Notes: generated by a model from the letters alone, not told the origin. 64,000 nucleotides of DNA from Martelella sp. NC20 (GCF_013459645.1 NZ_CP054861.1:1724001-1788000); one strand, 5' to 3'; counted from the stretch's first letter, positions 33,661-42,944 are shown. A program made the numbers and translations.

Positions 33661-34541
33661 TCGCGCCCCTTCGAAAGCCGGGTCAGCTGGAAATTCAGCA
33701 CCGACACCACGATAACGAGGATGAACAGGACCACGGCCGCCGCGGCCGCGCGCCCGCCCTGGTCATACTGGAAGGCCCGCTGAAACACGTAATAGACCAG
33801 CACCAGATTGTCGTTCGGCCGGCCGCCGACCGAAAACAGATAGACCTGGTCGAAAATCTTGAGCTGCAGGATCAGCTGGATCGTCAGCACCAGCGCCGTG
33901 ATCGGCCACATCAGCGGCCAGGTGAGTTGCCGGAATGTCGTCAGCCGCGACGCATTGTCGAGCGCCGCCGCCTCGTAGATCTCGACGGGAATGGCGCGCA
34001 GCCCGGCCAGGAACAGCAGGATCGAAAACCCGGCGGTCCACCAGATCGTAATGACGCCGACAGCCGGCATGAACCAGACGGTCGACTTGAACACCGGCAC
34101 CCGATCGAGACCCAGCATGTCGAACACATACATGGCGATGCCGAACTGGAAGTTCAGCGTCCAGTCCCAGATCAGATAGACCACCGACACCGGCAGGATA
34201 TAGGGCAGGAAGAACAGCGCCAGCACCAGCGCCTGTACCCGGCCTTTCAGCCGGTTGACGCCGAGCGCGATGGCAAAGGCTGCAAGCGTGCCGGGAATGA
34301 CGGTGATGGCGACGAAATAGATGGTGTTCCAGAAGGCGGTGTTGAAGCGCCGGTCACCCCAAAGTCTGGTGTAGTTGTCGAGGCCGACAAACTCGCCGCT
34401 GCCGATCAGCGGCGCATCCTGAAACGAGGTGATGAACAGCCGGACGGTCGGATAGACGAAGATCAATCCGTAGATAGCGACGAACGGCGCGACCAGCAGC
34501 AGGGCGACGATCGCTTCGTTCCGTTTGTTGCGGAGCATCAT
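33657..34541 (-). CDS. CUT1 ABC transporter permease (MalF type)
   Basis: A 294-residue inner-membrane permease with six predicted helices. The EAA loop is near residue 190 (VEIYEAAALDNASRLTTFRQ), followed by LTWPLMWP. It follows the binding-protein gene after 128 bp that contain a 17-bp-stem hairpin. It pairs with the MalG-type permease. Confidence 0.92.
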   Translation of the reverse strand: MMLRNKRNEAIVALLLVAPFVAIYGLIFVYPTVRLFITSFQDAPLIGSGEFVGLDNYTRLWGDRRFNTAFWNTIYFVAITVIPGTLAAFAIALGVNRLKGRVQALVLALFFLPYILPVSVVYLIWDWTLNFQFGIAMYVFDMLGLDRVPVFKSTVWFMPAVGVITIWWTAGFSILLFLAGLRAIPVEIYEAAALDNASRLTTFRQLTWPLMWPITALVLTIQLILQLKIFDQVYLFSVGGRPNDNLVLVYYVFQRAFQYDQGGRAAAAAVVLFILVIVVSVLNFQLTRLSKGRE

Positions 34542-34606
34542 GGTGGCCTCAAATCACGTTCGGCTGCGGGGCGGAATGACCGCCGGCGCTTGCGGAAAAG
34601 CAAGAG

Positions 34607-34651
34607 GTCGGAGCGTATCCGCGATTCCATGAAACGCGGATACGCTCCGAC
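34607..34651 (-). terminator. Long perfect hairpin between binding-protein and permease genes
   Basis: GTCGGAGCGTATCCGCG and its exact complement CGCGGATACGCTCCGAC make a 17-bp stem with an 11-nt loop, starting 18 bases after the binding-protein stop. In such operons this structure protects the upstream mRNA and lowers permease expression. Confidence 0.6.
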
Positions 34652-34669
34652 GCCGGCGGCCCGCAACGA

Positions 34670-35947
34670 TCACTGCAGATCGTTCAGCTCGTACTTGATT
34701 TCCTCCACCGCCTCCGCCGGCTCCATCTCGCCGTTGAGCGTCGGCACGAAATAGGTCGACATGACGTCATAGATCGGACCAGCAACGCCCGCGAGCGGCG
34801 ATTTGGGGTCGAAGATCATGTTCTCGGTCACGCTCGAATAGGTGGCGTTCGGCTGCATGTCCTGATACTCGGCGGACTGCGTCACCGGCCCGTAGGCGGG
34901 GATATGACCTGCCGTTGCCCAGAACAGCGAATTGTTCGCCATCCACGACATCACTTCCAGCACGGCCGCCTTCTTCTCGGGGCTCATCTCCTCGCCCGCA
35001 TTGGCGGGGATGGCAAATGTATGGCTGTCGGCATAGGTTCCGGGATGGTCGAAGATCACCGGAAGTTCCACGGCGCCCCACTCGAACAGCTTGCCCTGGT
35101 CCTTCAGGTCGATCATGGTCGGGACTTCCCAGACGCCATTGATCATCATCGGCGATTCGCCGGAGGTGAACAGCGCGACGGTCGCGGGATAATCGGTATA
35201 GGTGGTCTGCAGGCCGTCATTGGTCCAGCCCTGCAGCACGGCCAGCGCATTCTGCAGCTTTTCGGCATTGTCGCCGGCGAGGAACTCGCCATCGGTCATC
35301 AGCTCGCCGTCCTGCTGCCCCATGAAGGAATAGACGGTGCGGAACATGAACGTACCGTCCGCGGTGGTTGAAGCAAGAGGAAACTTGGCGCCTGCTTCCT
35401 TGAGGCCATTCAGCGTGGCTTCAAAGCCTTCGCGGGAATCAAGGCCTTTCGGCTTGCCGTCCTCGGTCAGCAGACCGGCTTCGGCCAGCGCATCCTTGTT
35501 GTAGTAGAGCACGATCGGATGGGTATCGAAGGGAACGGCGTACTGCTTGCCGTCCACCGTCACCGCGTCCCAGGTCGCCGGCGCATAATCGGCCTCCGAA
35601 AGGCCCATCGTCGTCCAGTCCTCGGGCGTGATCTGCTGCAGGATGCCCTGGCTGACGGCAAGCGGAATGCGGCTTGCGTGATAGGTCATGATATCGGGAC
35701 CTTCGCCGATCGCCGTCGAGGTGCGGATCTTCGAGTAGAACGGCGTACCCCATTCCAGCGTCGTGGCGTCGATGGTGATTTCACCTTCGTGCGCAGCGTT
35801 GAAATCGGAGATCAGCTGCTTCATGCGAACGCCGTCGCCACCGGCGAGAAAATCCCACCAGGTGACAGTTTCCTGAGCCTGTGCGGCGGTGGCAAACACC
35901 CCCGCGGCGACAATCGCGCCCATGGCTACACCAAACATTCTTGCCAT
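34670..35947 (-). CDS. CUT1 ABC transporter substrate-binding protein
   Basis: A 425-residue extracellular solute-binding protein (SBP_bac_1). Residues 1-24 are a signal peptide ending ATAAQAQET. Mature start VTWWDFLAGGDGVRMKQLIS; hinge region QYAVPFDTHPIVLYYNKDAL near 133 is diagnostic for the family. GAGGAGGAGAAT precedes the start. It lies downstream of the GH51 gene, so the likely ligands are arabinose oligomers or arabinosides. Confidence 0.92.
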   Translation of the reverse strand: MARMFGVAMGAIVAAGVFATAAQAQETVTWWDFLAGGDGVRMKQLISDFNAAHEGEITIDATTLEWGTPFYSKIRTSTAIGEGPDIMTYHASRIPLAVSQGILQQITPEDWTTMGLSEADYAPATWDAVTVDGKQYAVPFDTHPIVLYYNKDALAEAGLLTEDGKPKGLDSREGFEATLNGLKEAGAKFPLASTTADGTFMFRTVYSFMGQQDGELMTDGEFLAGDNAEKLQNALAVLQGWTNDGLQTTYTDYPATVALFTSGESPMMINGVWEVPTMIDLKDQGKLFEWGAVELPVIFDHPGTYADSHTFAIPANAGEEMSPEKKAAVLEVMSWMANNSLFWATAGHIPAYGPVTQSAEYQDMQPNATYSSVTENMIFDPKSPLAGVAGPIYDVMSTYFVPTLNGEMEPAEAVEEIKYELNDLQ

Positions 35948-36065
35948 CTTATTCTCCTCCTCGTTTCAATACGGCCTCCCGCCGCATGGTTGGTACTTCC
36001 GGAGCGCCGCGCCCCGTTCAGGAGAAATAGCGGCGCACCGGCATTTTGGAACCGCGCACTGAGCG

Positions 36066-37574
36066 CTACAGCGTCACCCGGATCATCGAGTAGGAATACG
36101 GAGGCACCGTCACCGAGACCTTGTCGCCCGACAGGCTCGCGCCGTCCTGTTTCACGGGCTTCACGTTCTCCGGATTGTCCTTCGTGTTCACCGCTTCGAG
36201 ATCGTCATGCTTGATCAGGATGTGCTCGACCGATTTGGCTGCGCCGAACCGTTCGAGCGCGAGATCGATCGTCATCGGCTCCTCTCCGTGACGATTGACC
36301 GCGAAGAAGGTCAGCGTGCCGGCATCGAAGTCGTGGACGCCGGTAATGTCGAGATAGGGCACATCGGCCGCAATATCGGCATTATAGGTGGCGCAGTCGA
36401 CATCAAGGTCGAGCGCCGTTCCCCGTCCATAACGCGAGGCGAACTGGAACGGGTAGTAGATCGTCTGCTTCCAGGCAGCGCCTCCGGGCGCCGTCATGAT
36501 CGGCGCGATCACGTTGACGAGCTGGGCGATGCAGGCAATGCGCACCACATCGGAACGGCGGATGAAGGTGTTGAGGATGCAGCCGACCTGAAGCACGTCC
36601 TCGAAATTATAGACGTCCTCGAGAAGCACCGGCGCGTGCGGCCAGTCCCACTCCTTCATGCGCTTTTCGTCCGCCTCGCGCTCATGATACCAGACATTCC
36701 ACTCGTCGAAAGAGATCTTGACGTCTTTTTTCGAACGCTTCTTCGCCTTCACATAGTCGATCACGCCGCTGACCGTGCCGATATAACGGTCGAGCTTTTC
36801 CGGCAGCGCCAGATATTCGCGCGTGTTCTTCTCGTAGTTCATGAAATACATGTGCAGCGAGATATAGTCGACCTGATCATAGGTCTCGTCCAGAACCGTT
36901 GCCTCCCATTGCGGGAAGGTCGGCATGTCCGAATGGGACGAGCCGCAGACCACCAGTTCCAGCCTGTCGTCGAAGGCGCGGATCGCCTTGGCGGTCTCGT
37001 TGGCGAGGTGGCCGTATTCGGCGGCGGATTTGTGGCCGACCTGCCATGGTCCGTCCATCTCGTTGCCGAGGCACCAGAGCTTGACGTTCCACGGGTCGGC
37101 CTGGCCGTTCCTGCGGCGCAGGTCGGACCAGTAGCTGCCGCCCGGATGATTGACATATTCGACGAAATTGCGGGCGTCATCGAGCCCGCGCGAGCCGAGA
37201 TTGACGGCCAGCATCATCTCGGTATTGGCGGCTTTCGCCCATTTCGCGAATTCGTGGATGCCGACCTGGTTGGATTCCGCCGTCCGCCAGGCAAGGTCGA
37301 GGCGGGTGGGACGTTCGCTCCGCGGGCCGATCCCGTCTTCCCAGTTGTAGGCCGAGACGAAATTGCCGCCGGGATAGCGGCAGATCGGGGTATCGAGTTC
37401 GCGCACAAGGTCGATGACGTCGCGGCGCATGCCGTTTTCATCCGCGGTGGGATGGTCAGGCTCATAGATGCCGGTGTATACTGCGCGTCCAAGATGCTCG
37501 AGAAACGAGCCGTAGAGCCTTGGATCGATCGTGGAAATGGTGAAGTTCTTGTGCGCGGTAACGCGGGCCTGCAT
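36066..37574 (-). CDS. GH51 alpha-L-arabinofuranosidase
   Basis: A 502-residue glycoside hydrolase of family 51. The acid/base Glu172 lies in WCLGNEMDGPW and the nucleophile Glu291 in ISFDEWNVWY; the N-terminus has FLEHLGRAVYTGIYEP and CRYPGGNFVSAYNW, typical of the family. There is no signal peptide, so it acts in the cytoplasm on imported arabinofuranosides. The long upstream extension of the frame was rejected because GAGGAGGAT lies before ATG 37574 and family length is about 500. It leads the operon with the importer genes. Confidence 0.93.
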   Translation of the reverse strand: MQARVTAHKNFTISTIDPRLYGSFLEHLGRAVYTGIYEPDHPTADENGMRRDVIDLVRELDTPICRYPGGNFVSAYNWEDGIGPRSERPTRLDLAWRTAESNQVGIHEFAKWAKAANTEMMLAVNLGSRGLDDARNFVEYVNHPGGSYWSDLRRRNGQADPWNVKLWCLGNEMDGPWQVGHKSAAEYGHLANETAKAIRAFDDRLELVVCGSSHSDMPTFPQWEATVLDETYDQVDYISLHMYFMNYEKNTREYLALPEKLDRYIGTVSGVIDYVKAKKRSKKDVKISFDEWNVWYHEREADEKRMKEWDWPHAPVLLEDVYNFEDVLQVGCILNTFIRRSDVVRIACIAQLVNVIAPIMTAPGGAAWKQTIYYPFQFASRYGRGTALDLDVDCATYNADIAADVPYLDITGVHDFDAGTLTFFAVNRHGEEPMTIDLALERFGAAKSVEHILIKHDDLEAVNTKDNPENVKPVKQDGASLSGDKVSVTVPPYSYSMIRVTL

Positions 37575-37623
37575 GCATCCTCCTCCGGATTTGTTTTTTT
37601 GGTACAAACCAATTTTTATGGAT

Positions 37624-37652
37624 AATAAAGACCTGATCGAACCGTTCGTCAA
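37624..37652 (-). promoter_or_regulatory. Predicted sigma-70 promoter for the GH51 operon
   Basis: On the minus strand TTGACG (37652-37647) is followed after 17 bp by TTTATT (37629-37624), giving a start near 37615 and a leader of about 40 bases. An inverted repeat TTGG-N6-CCAA at 37599-37612 lies at the predicted start site. Tandem repeats adjoin the -35 box. Confidence 0.5.
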
Positions 37653-37688
37653 GCGGTTTCCTGAGATCGGGCGGTTTTCTGAGATCGG
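37653..37688 (-). repeat. Two tandem 18-bp repeats at the -35 edge of the GH51 promoter
   Basis: GCGGTTTCCTGAGATCGG and GCGGTTTTCTGAGATCGG (plus-strand reading) are directly adjacent and identical at 17 of 18 positions. They end exactly where the -35 box begins, one helical phase apart (18 bp). This is how paired activator sites are often placed. The neighbouring ArsR-like protein is the likely binder. Confidence 0.6.
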
Positions 37689-37711
37689 GATTGACCGGGG
37701 AAGTTCGGAGG

Positions 37712-38638
37712 CTATCTGGTCGTCAGGCGCAGCACGATGTCCTGATCGTAATTGCCGAAACCCTTGCCGAAAATGTTGATGCCGCCGGGGTGGCGGGCGT
37801 CGTCGCGAACGCTCAGGCAGAGGCGGATCGAATGTCTCTGATCGAGCCTGAGATCGGCAAGACAGACATCCGACATCCTGACGCCGTCGACAAACGAGCC
37901 GGCGTCGGTCACCCGAAAGCGCTTCAGCATGCCGTATTGAGAGCCCTTCAGTTTCCACCAGTCGGGGGTGAATACGCCGCGGCGGTCGCCGAAATCGCCG
38001 GGCGAGGTCCACTGGCCGATATCGACGCCATTGACGGTGACGGTGATATCCGAGGGCCAGTCCGGATTGGTGCCGGGCATTTCGGAGGAAAGCTCCATCG
38101 AGAATTCGATCTCGGCGACGGCGCGGTTGTCGAGCCGGGCGTTGTTGGGGAACTGGTATTCCACGGAGCCGCGCGTGAACCAGATCAGCCCCGCCTTCAT
38201 CCGGGCCGGGTCAAGGAAGCTGTCGGGCACGTCCAGAAGCCCGATAATTCCCTCGTCGGTGCAAAGCCCGCAGGGCGCGCTGACGTCGCAGGCGGTATAG
38301 AGGCCCACCGGCATGGCGACCTCGATGCCGTCATTGCGACGTTCCTCCGCCGCATCGCCGAACAGGATGACGATCTCATCATAGATGCTCGTGCAGACCT
38401 TCTGATTGCCCTTGCGCGCGCGCTGGCTTTCAGTCCGGATCAGCCCGGCATCCTCCAGCAATTGCACGCTGAGAGAGACAGTCGACTGCGGCAGACCGAG
38501 GATTTCACCGATTTCCTTGACATTGAGCGCGCCCTTGCGGCGCAGCAGCTTGAGGACGGAAATGCGCGCGGGCGCCGCCAGCCCTTTGATGACATGCATG
38601 TCCTTTTCAGGATCTACGACAAGGAATTTACGTGGCAT
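37712..38638 (-). CDS. ArsR-like winged-helix regulator with long C-terminal domain
   Basis: A 308-residue protein. Residues 12-75 form an ArsR-type winged helix (LAAPARISVLKLLRRKGALN; IGEILGLPQSTVSLSVQLLE). The remaining 230 residues are unlike metal-sensing ArsR proteins: Cys117, Cys123 and Cys126 (YTACDVSAPCGLC) are followed by a beta-rich region with many Trp and Asp (EYQFPNNARLDN; INIFGKGFGNYDQD), possibly a carbohydrate-binding jelly roll. It precedes the GH51-importer operon on the same strand and probably controls it. Similar long ArsR-like proteins occur near glycosidase genes in Rhizobiales, but ligand and mode are unknown. Confidence 0.75.
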   Translation of the reverse strand: MPRKFLVVDPEKDMHVIKGLAAPARISVLKLLRRKGALNVKEIGEILGLPQSTVSLSVQLLEDAGLIRTESQRARKGNQKVCTSIYDEIVILFGDAAEERRNDGIEVAMPVGLYTACDVSAPCGLCTDEGIIGLLDVPDSFLDPARMKAGLIWFTRGSVEYQFPNNARLDNRAVAEIEFSMELSSEMPGTNPDWPSDITVTVNGVDIGQWTSPGDFGDRRGVFTPDWWKLKGSQYGMLKRFRVTDAGSFVDGVRMSDVCLADLRLDQRHSIRLCLSVRDDARHPGGINIFGKGFGNYDQDIVLRLTTR

Positions 38639-38787
38639 GGATATGTTCGCTGCTGGGAGGCGTTTGTCAAGAAACGTTCATATCAGGATTCTTGGCTTGG
38701 TCAAATTCCCATGCAGACGGGGGAGGCAGGCCAGGCTTGCAGCCGCGGGGCCGGCGAAGGCGGCCAGCCCCGAAAGCGCGTCGTCCT

Positions 38788-39819
38788 TCAGCGGCCGCCT
38801 TCAATCTTGCGGAAACGCTGTGCAGCACCGGCGATCCCGTAAGGGTAATCCGGCATTGGCTGGGTCGAGACGTCCGACAGGCGCTTCAGTTCATCCGTGG
38901 AAAGCTGAAGCTCTGCTGCGCCGAGATTGTCGGCGAGCTGCGCTTCGGTGCGGGCGCCGAGGATGACGGAGGTGACCGCCGGCTGGGCCGCAAGCCAGGC
39001 CAGCGCCACCTGCGCCATGCTGGCATTATGCGCGCCCGCGATCTCCTCCAGCGCGTCCAGCACCGCCCAGGTCGCGGATCTGGCATTGTGCTTGTCATAG
39101 GCTTCCATGCCGCGCTCGGGGTTTTCGCCAAGCCTTGTGGCGCCGGTCGGCATCTGGTCGCGCTTGTATTTGCCCGAAAGCCAGCCGCCGGCAAGCGGCG
39201 ACCACGGCAGCAGCCCCATGCCGGCATCCTCGCAGGCGGGCACGATCTCGTGTTCGATGCCGCGGGCAAGCAGGTTATATTGCGGCTGCAGCGTCACGGG
39301 TGCCGCAAAGCCGTTCGATTTCGCGATCCAGACCGCCTTGGTCAGCTGCCAGCCGAGAAAGTTCGAGAAGCCATAATAGGCGATCTTGCCGCTCGAGACA
39401 GCATCATCGAGGAAGCGCAGGGTTTCTTCCAGCGGCGTCAGCGCGTCAAAGGCATGAAGCTGGTAGAGGTCGACCTGCTCGACGCCAAGCCGGACAAGCG
39501 AGGCGTCGAGCGCTTCGGCAAGGTTCTTGCGCGACAGTCCGATGCGGTTCGGGCCGTCTCCCATCGGAAAGCGCGCCTTGGTGGCGATCACGAGTTCCTT
39601 TGTGATGCCGGGTTTCTGTTTCAGCCAGCGACCGATGATCTCCTCGGAAATACCGGTCGAGTAGACATTGGCGGTATCGATGAAATTACCGCCCGCTTCG
39701 ACATAGGCGTCCATCAGCCGGAAGGATGTCTCCTCATCGGCCTCGTCGCCGAAGGTCATGGTGCCGAGGCACAGATTGGTGACCACGGTGCCGCTGTTTC
39801 CAAGTCTGCGATATTCCAT
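38788..39819 (-). CDS. Aldo/keto reductase
   Basis: A 343-residue NADPH-dependent reductase with an eight-stranded barrel. The catalytic tetrad is visible: Asp in FIDTANVYSTG near residue 47 with Tyr53, Lys in VIATKARF near 81, His in LYQLHAFD near 122. The C-terminal cofactor stretch VILGARTEAQLADNL is intact. It probably reduces or oxidises a sugar or keto-sugar in the ThuA/Gfo-Idh pathway. It is the last gene of the minus-strand set beginning at the ROK regulator. Confidence 0.9.
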   Translation of the reverse strand: MEYRRLGNSGTVVTNLCLGTMTFGDEADEETSFRLMDAYVEAGGNFIDTANVYSTGISEEIIGRWLKQKPGITKELVIATKARFPMGDGPNRIGLSRKNLAEALDASLVRLGVEQVDLYQLHAFDALTPLEETLRFLDDAVSSGKIAYYGFSNFLGWQLTKAVWIAKSNGFAAPVTLQPQYNLLARGIEHEIVPACEDAGMGLLPWSPLAGGWLSGKYKRDQMPTGATRLGENPERGMEAYDKHNARSATWAVLDALEEIAGAHNASMAQVALAWLAAQPAVTSVILGARTEAQLADNLGAAELQLSTDELKRLSDVSTQPMPDYPYGIAGAAQRFRKIEGGR

Positions 39820-39874
39820 GATGCTCTCCTGTTTATTGTGCGCAGATCAGGCGTGATCTCCGCCGGTTGCAGGT

Positions 39875-40516
39875 TCAGCGCGCCGCCCAGTTGGCGCCGC
39901 GGCGGAAGATGGTCGCCATCTCCGGGACCTGGAACTCGCTGGCAACGTGTCCGAGCGAGGAATAGAACACCCGGCCCTTGCCGTGACGGCGTTTCCACGC
40001 AACCGGCATGACGACGCCGTCGATCCATTCGGCATGGTCGCCGGCAAAGGTGGTTGTCGCCAGAACCTCGTTCGAGGGGTCGACATGCATGTAATATTGT
40101 TCCGAAGTGTATGGGAAATCCGAAATCCCCTCCATGATCGGGTCATCCGGCTTCGTGACGTTCACCCGGTAATCGATGATGTTGCCGGGGTGGGCGACCC
40201 ACTGGCCGCCGATGATGAACTGATAGTCGACCGAATCGCGGAAGGCATCGCCGGCGCCGCCGTGATAGCCGGCAATACCGACGCCGCCCTCGACGGCAGC
40301 GGAGAGGTTCTTCACCTCCTCGTTCTCGATCTTCGACATGGTCATGATCGGCACGATCAGGCTCAGATCCTTGATCTGCGGATCGGCGAAGGCCTCGGTG
40401 GAATGTTCCAGATAGACCTTGAACCCGTCCTCCTGCAGCATGTCGCGGATGATATGGGCGCATTCCTCCGGCTCATGGCCGCTCCAGCCGCCCCAGACGA
40501 TGAGTGCTTCGCGCAT
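39875..40516 (-). CDS. thuA: ThuA-like protein
   Basis: A 213-residue protein of the ThuA (trehalose utilisation) family with a flavodoxin-like/glutamine-amidotransferase-like fold: ALIVWGGWSGHEPEECAHII at the N-terminus, GVGIAGYHGGAGDAF near 80, and RVFYSSLGHVASEF near 190. In Sinorhizobium ThuA works with ThuB (a Gfo/Idh protein) on 3-keto derivatives of disaccharides. The ATG at 40516 is preferred to 40522 because GAGGAG is then properly spaced. A Gfo/Idh gene sits directly upstream, repeating the thuA-thuB pairing. Confidence 0.85.
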   Translation of the reverse strand: MREALIVWGGWSGHEPEECAHIIRDMLQEDGFKVYLEHSTEAFADPQIKDLSLIVPIMTMSKIENEEVKNLSAAVEGGVGIAGYHGGAGDAFRDSVDYQFIIGGQWVAHPGNIIDYRVNVTKPDDPIMEGISDFPYTSEQYYMHVDPSNEVLATTTFAGDHAEWIDGVVMPVAWKRRHGKGRVFYSSLGHVASEFQVPEMATIFRRGANWAAR

Positions 40517-40583
40517 GATCATTCTCCTCTTGCATCAGCCGGCGATGGCTGCCGGCCGGGTTTGAAATCCCTGAGTTCGCGGC

Positions 40584-41684
40584 CTATTGGCCGAGAACGC
40601 CGTTGACGAGCGAGACCGAGAGCGGCGCCGGCCGCTCGGCGGTCGTTGTGATCTCGACCGTCCGGCCGGTCTCCGCGGCAATCTCGAAAGCTTCCATCAC
40701 CTCCAGCACGTGCAGCGCCAGATCGCCGTTGGCCCGGTGCGGCCTGTCGTTGCGGATCGCATAGGCCATGTCTGCAAGGCCGATCGAACGGTAATTGCCG
40801 TCGGCATAGGGTTGGTCGACGGGATGGTCCTCGAAGTCTCCGCCCTTTTTCAGAAGCGAGACCGGGCCGGCGAAGAAATTGGGGTCGGGAACCAGCAGCG
40901 TTCCCTCGGTGCCGTAGATCTCGATCGGCAGATGCTTGTGGCCGGCCACATCGAAGCTCATCGTCACCTGCACCACGGCGCCGTTTGCAAAGGAAAGCAC
41001 GCCGGCGATATGGGTCGGGACCTGCACCGAAATCGTGTCGCCCCGGCGCGGTTCGCTGGTGATCTCGCGTTCCTTGCGCAGCATGGTCGCAAAGCCCGCG
41101 ACCTTCTTCACCGGCCCGAACAGGTTGACGAGATCGGTGATGTAATAGGGGCCCATGTCGAGCATCGGCCCGCCGCCGATATCATAGTAGAAATCGGGAT
41201 TGGGGTGCCAGGATTCATGCCCCGGCCGCATGAAGCTCGCCGTGCCGCCGACGGCAAGGCCAAGCGCGCCGCTGTCGACGATCGCGCGGGACGTCTGGTG
41301 GCCGCCGCCGAGAAACGTATCGGGAGCCGCGCCGATCCTGAGCCCTGCACGCGCGGCGGCCTCGGCGAGCTTCTTGCCCTCGGCGAAATTAATGCCGAGC
41401 GGCTTTTCCGAATAGGTATGCTTGCCCGCCGCAAGCGCCCGCATTGCCACCTCGACATGGGCGCGCGGGATGGTGAGGTTGAGGATGATCTCGACCTTGG
41501 GGTCGGCCATCAGCGCGTCGATGGTGCTGGCGGGCACATTGAATTCGGCCGCCTTCGCCTCGGCCGCCGCCTGGTTGAGGTCGGCGATGCCGCGGATGTC
41601 GAGAATGTCGAATCCGGCCATCGCCTTCAGATAGGCGGCCGAAATATTGCCGCATCCGATGATGCCGATACCGATTTTTTCCAT
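40584..41684 (-). CDS. Gfo/Idh/MocA family oxidoreductase
   Basis: A 366-residue NAD(P)-dependent dehydrogenase. N-terminal Rossmann motif IGIIGCGNISAAYLKA; the catalytic EKP motif lies in HTYSEKPLGIN near residue 93; the C-terminal sheet domain follows (GGGPMLDMGPYYITDL near 170). Beside ThuA it probably corresponds to ThuB and oxidises a sugar at C3 or reduces a keto-sugar. GAGGAG lies before the start, 27 bases after the ROK gene. Confidence 0.9.
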   Translation of the reverse strand: MEKIGIGIIGCGNISAAYLKAMAGFDILDIRGIADLNQAAAEAKAAEFNVPASTIDALMADPKVEIILNLTIPRAHVEVAMRALAAGKHTYSEKPLGINFAEGKKLAEAAARAGLRIGAAPDTFLGGGHQTSRAIVDSGALGLAVGGTASFMRPGHESWHPNPDFYYDIGGGPMLDMGPYYITDLVNLFGPVKKVAGFATMLRKEREITSEPRRGDTISVQVPTHIAGVLSFANGAVVQVTMSFDVAGHKHLPIEIYGTEGTLLVPDPNFFAGPVSLLKKGGDFEDHPVDQPYADGNYRSIGLADMAYAIRNDRPHRANGDLALHVLEVMEAFEIAAETGRTVEITTTAERPAPLSVSLVNGVLGQ

Positions 41685-41711
41685 TTTTCACTCCTCCCGA
41701 AAGCGTGAAGC

Positions 41712-42911
41712 TCAAAGCGCCGGACCGGTTGTGCTCCATGGCGATTCATACAGTTCGTAAAGCGCGACGGCGGCCGCTCCCCGCGCCCAGAAGAAATCCG
41801 TCGCGTCATCGAAGATCAGTTCGCTCACATCGGCGAGCGATGGCGGTATCGCGCTATTGAAGGCCTTGGTCAGCCGGTCGATGAACGGTTTGCCAAGCGC
41901 GAGGCTGGAGCCCACCAGAATGACGCGCGGCGGGGCGAACAGCGTGACGATATTGGCGACTGTCACCCCGACGGCATCGCCGGCGCGCTCTGCCGCCGAC
42001 ATGATCTGCGCATCCTTGGCCTCGATCAGCGTCTGGGCATGGGAAATGCCCCGGCCGAGCCGAACGGCATCGGCGTAAAGCCCTTCGCGCGGTCCGTCGC
42101 CGAGGATCGCGCTTTCGCCGGCAAGGCTTGCCAGCCGCGACATGCTGTCGGCGCTGCTGCCGAGCACGAGGTCGCCGAGATTGTGGCTGAGCCCGCCGGC
42201 CCCGCGAAACAGCTGGCTGTTGTGCAGCACGCCGAGACCCAGCGTCCGCTCCAGCGATATCAGCACCATGTCCTCGAGGTGGCGCGCCTTGCCGAACCAG
42301 TGATGGGCAAGGGTGACGGCGTGGACATCGCTTTCGATGATGGTCCGGATGCCGAAGCGCGGCGACATGACGGCTGCGAAATCGACGTTCTCGTCCCTGA
42401 AGATCGGGCTGGAGCGCACGATGCCGGTGCGGTGCTCGACCACGCCGGGAATGCCGAGGCAGATCATGTCGATCTCGGAAAGCGTCAGCCCGGTATCCAT
42501 CACGCAGGCGCGCACGCCGTCCTCCACCAGATCGGCGATGACATCGATCGGCATCCGGTCGATGCGCACCGGCAGCGAAAATTCCGAAAGCACCTCGCCG
42601 CAGAAATCGGAGACCACGAAGGTCATCCGCGTTGCCGCGATCTTGGCGCCGACAACCCTCGACGCATCGGGGTTGAGCTCGAGCATCACCCGGGGGCGGC
42701 CGCGCGCCGCGGCATTGCGCAGATCGCCTTCGTGACGCGACAGGATCAGGCCATCGTCGATCAGCGACCCCGTGATCGCGGAGACCGTGCTGGTCGACAA
42801 TTCGGTGCGCTTGCTGATTTCGATGCGCGCGATCGGGCCATTGCGCCGGATCGTATCCAGCACGCTCAACCGGTTGATTGCTCGCATCAATTCAGGATCA
42901 GCGGTCTTCAT
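41712..42911 (-). CDS. ROK family transcriptional regulator
   Basis: A 399-residue NagC/XylR-like repressor. The N-terminal winged helix is near residues 12-70 (ARIEISKRTELSTSTVSAI), and the ROK sugar-binding domain fills the rest. The zinc motif CxCGxxGC usual for ROK kinases and many ROK repressors is absent; the equivalent stretch reads LSHNLGDLVLGSSADSM, so it is presumably zinc-independent and non-catalytic. It is divergent from the importer at 43139 and heads the Gfo/Idh-ThuA-AKR genes; an inverted repeat at 42945-42969 is its likely operator. Confidence 0.9.
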   Translation of the reverse strand: MKTADPELMRAINRLSVLDTIRRNGPIARIEISKRTELSTSTVSAITGSLIDDGLILSRHEGDLRNAAARGRPRVMLELNPDASRVVGAKIAATRMTFVVSDFCGEVLSEFSLPVRIDRMPIDVIADLVEDGVRACVMDTGLTLSEIDMICLGIPGVVEHRTGIVRSSPIFRDENVDFAAVMSPRFGIRTIIESDVHAVTLAHHWFGKARHLEDMVLISLERTLGLGVLHNSQLFRGAGGLSHNLGDLVLGSSADSMSRLASLAGESAILGDGPREGLYADAVRLGRGISHAQTLIEAKDAQIMSAAERAGDAVGVTVANIVTLFAPPRVILVGSSLALGKPFIDRLTKAFNSAIPPSLADVSELIFDDATDFFWARGAAAVALYELYESPWSTTGPAL

Positions 42912-42944
42912 GAAGGCTCGTCGGGCAGGTTCAGGACAGGGTTT

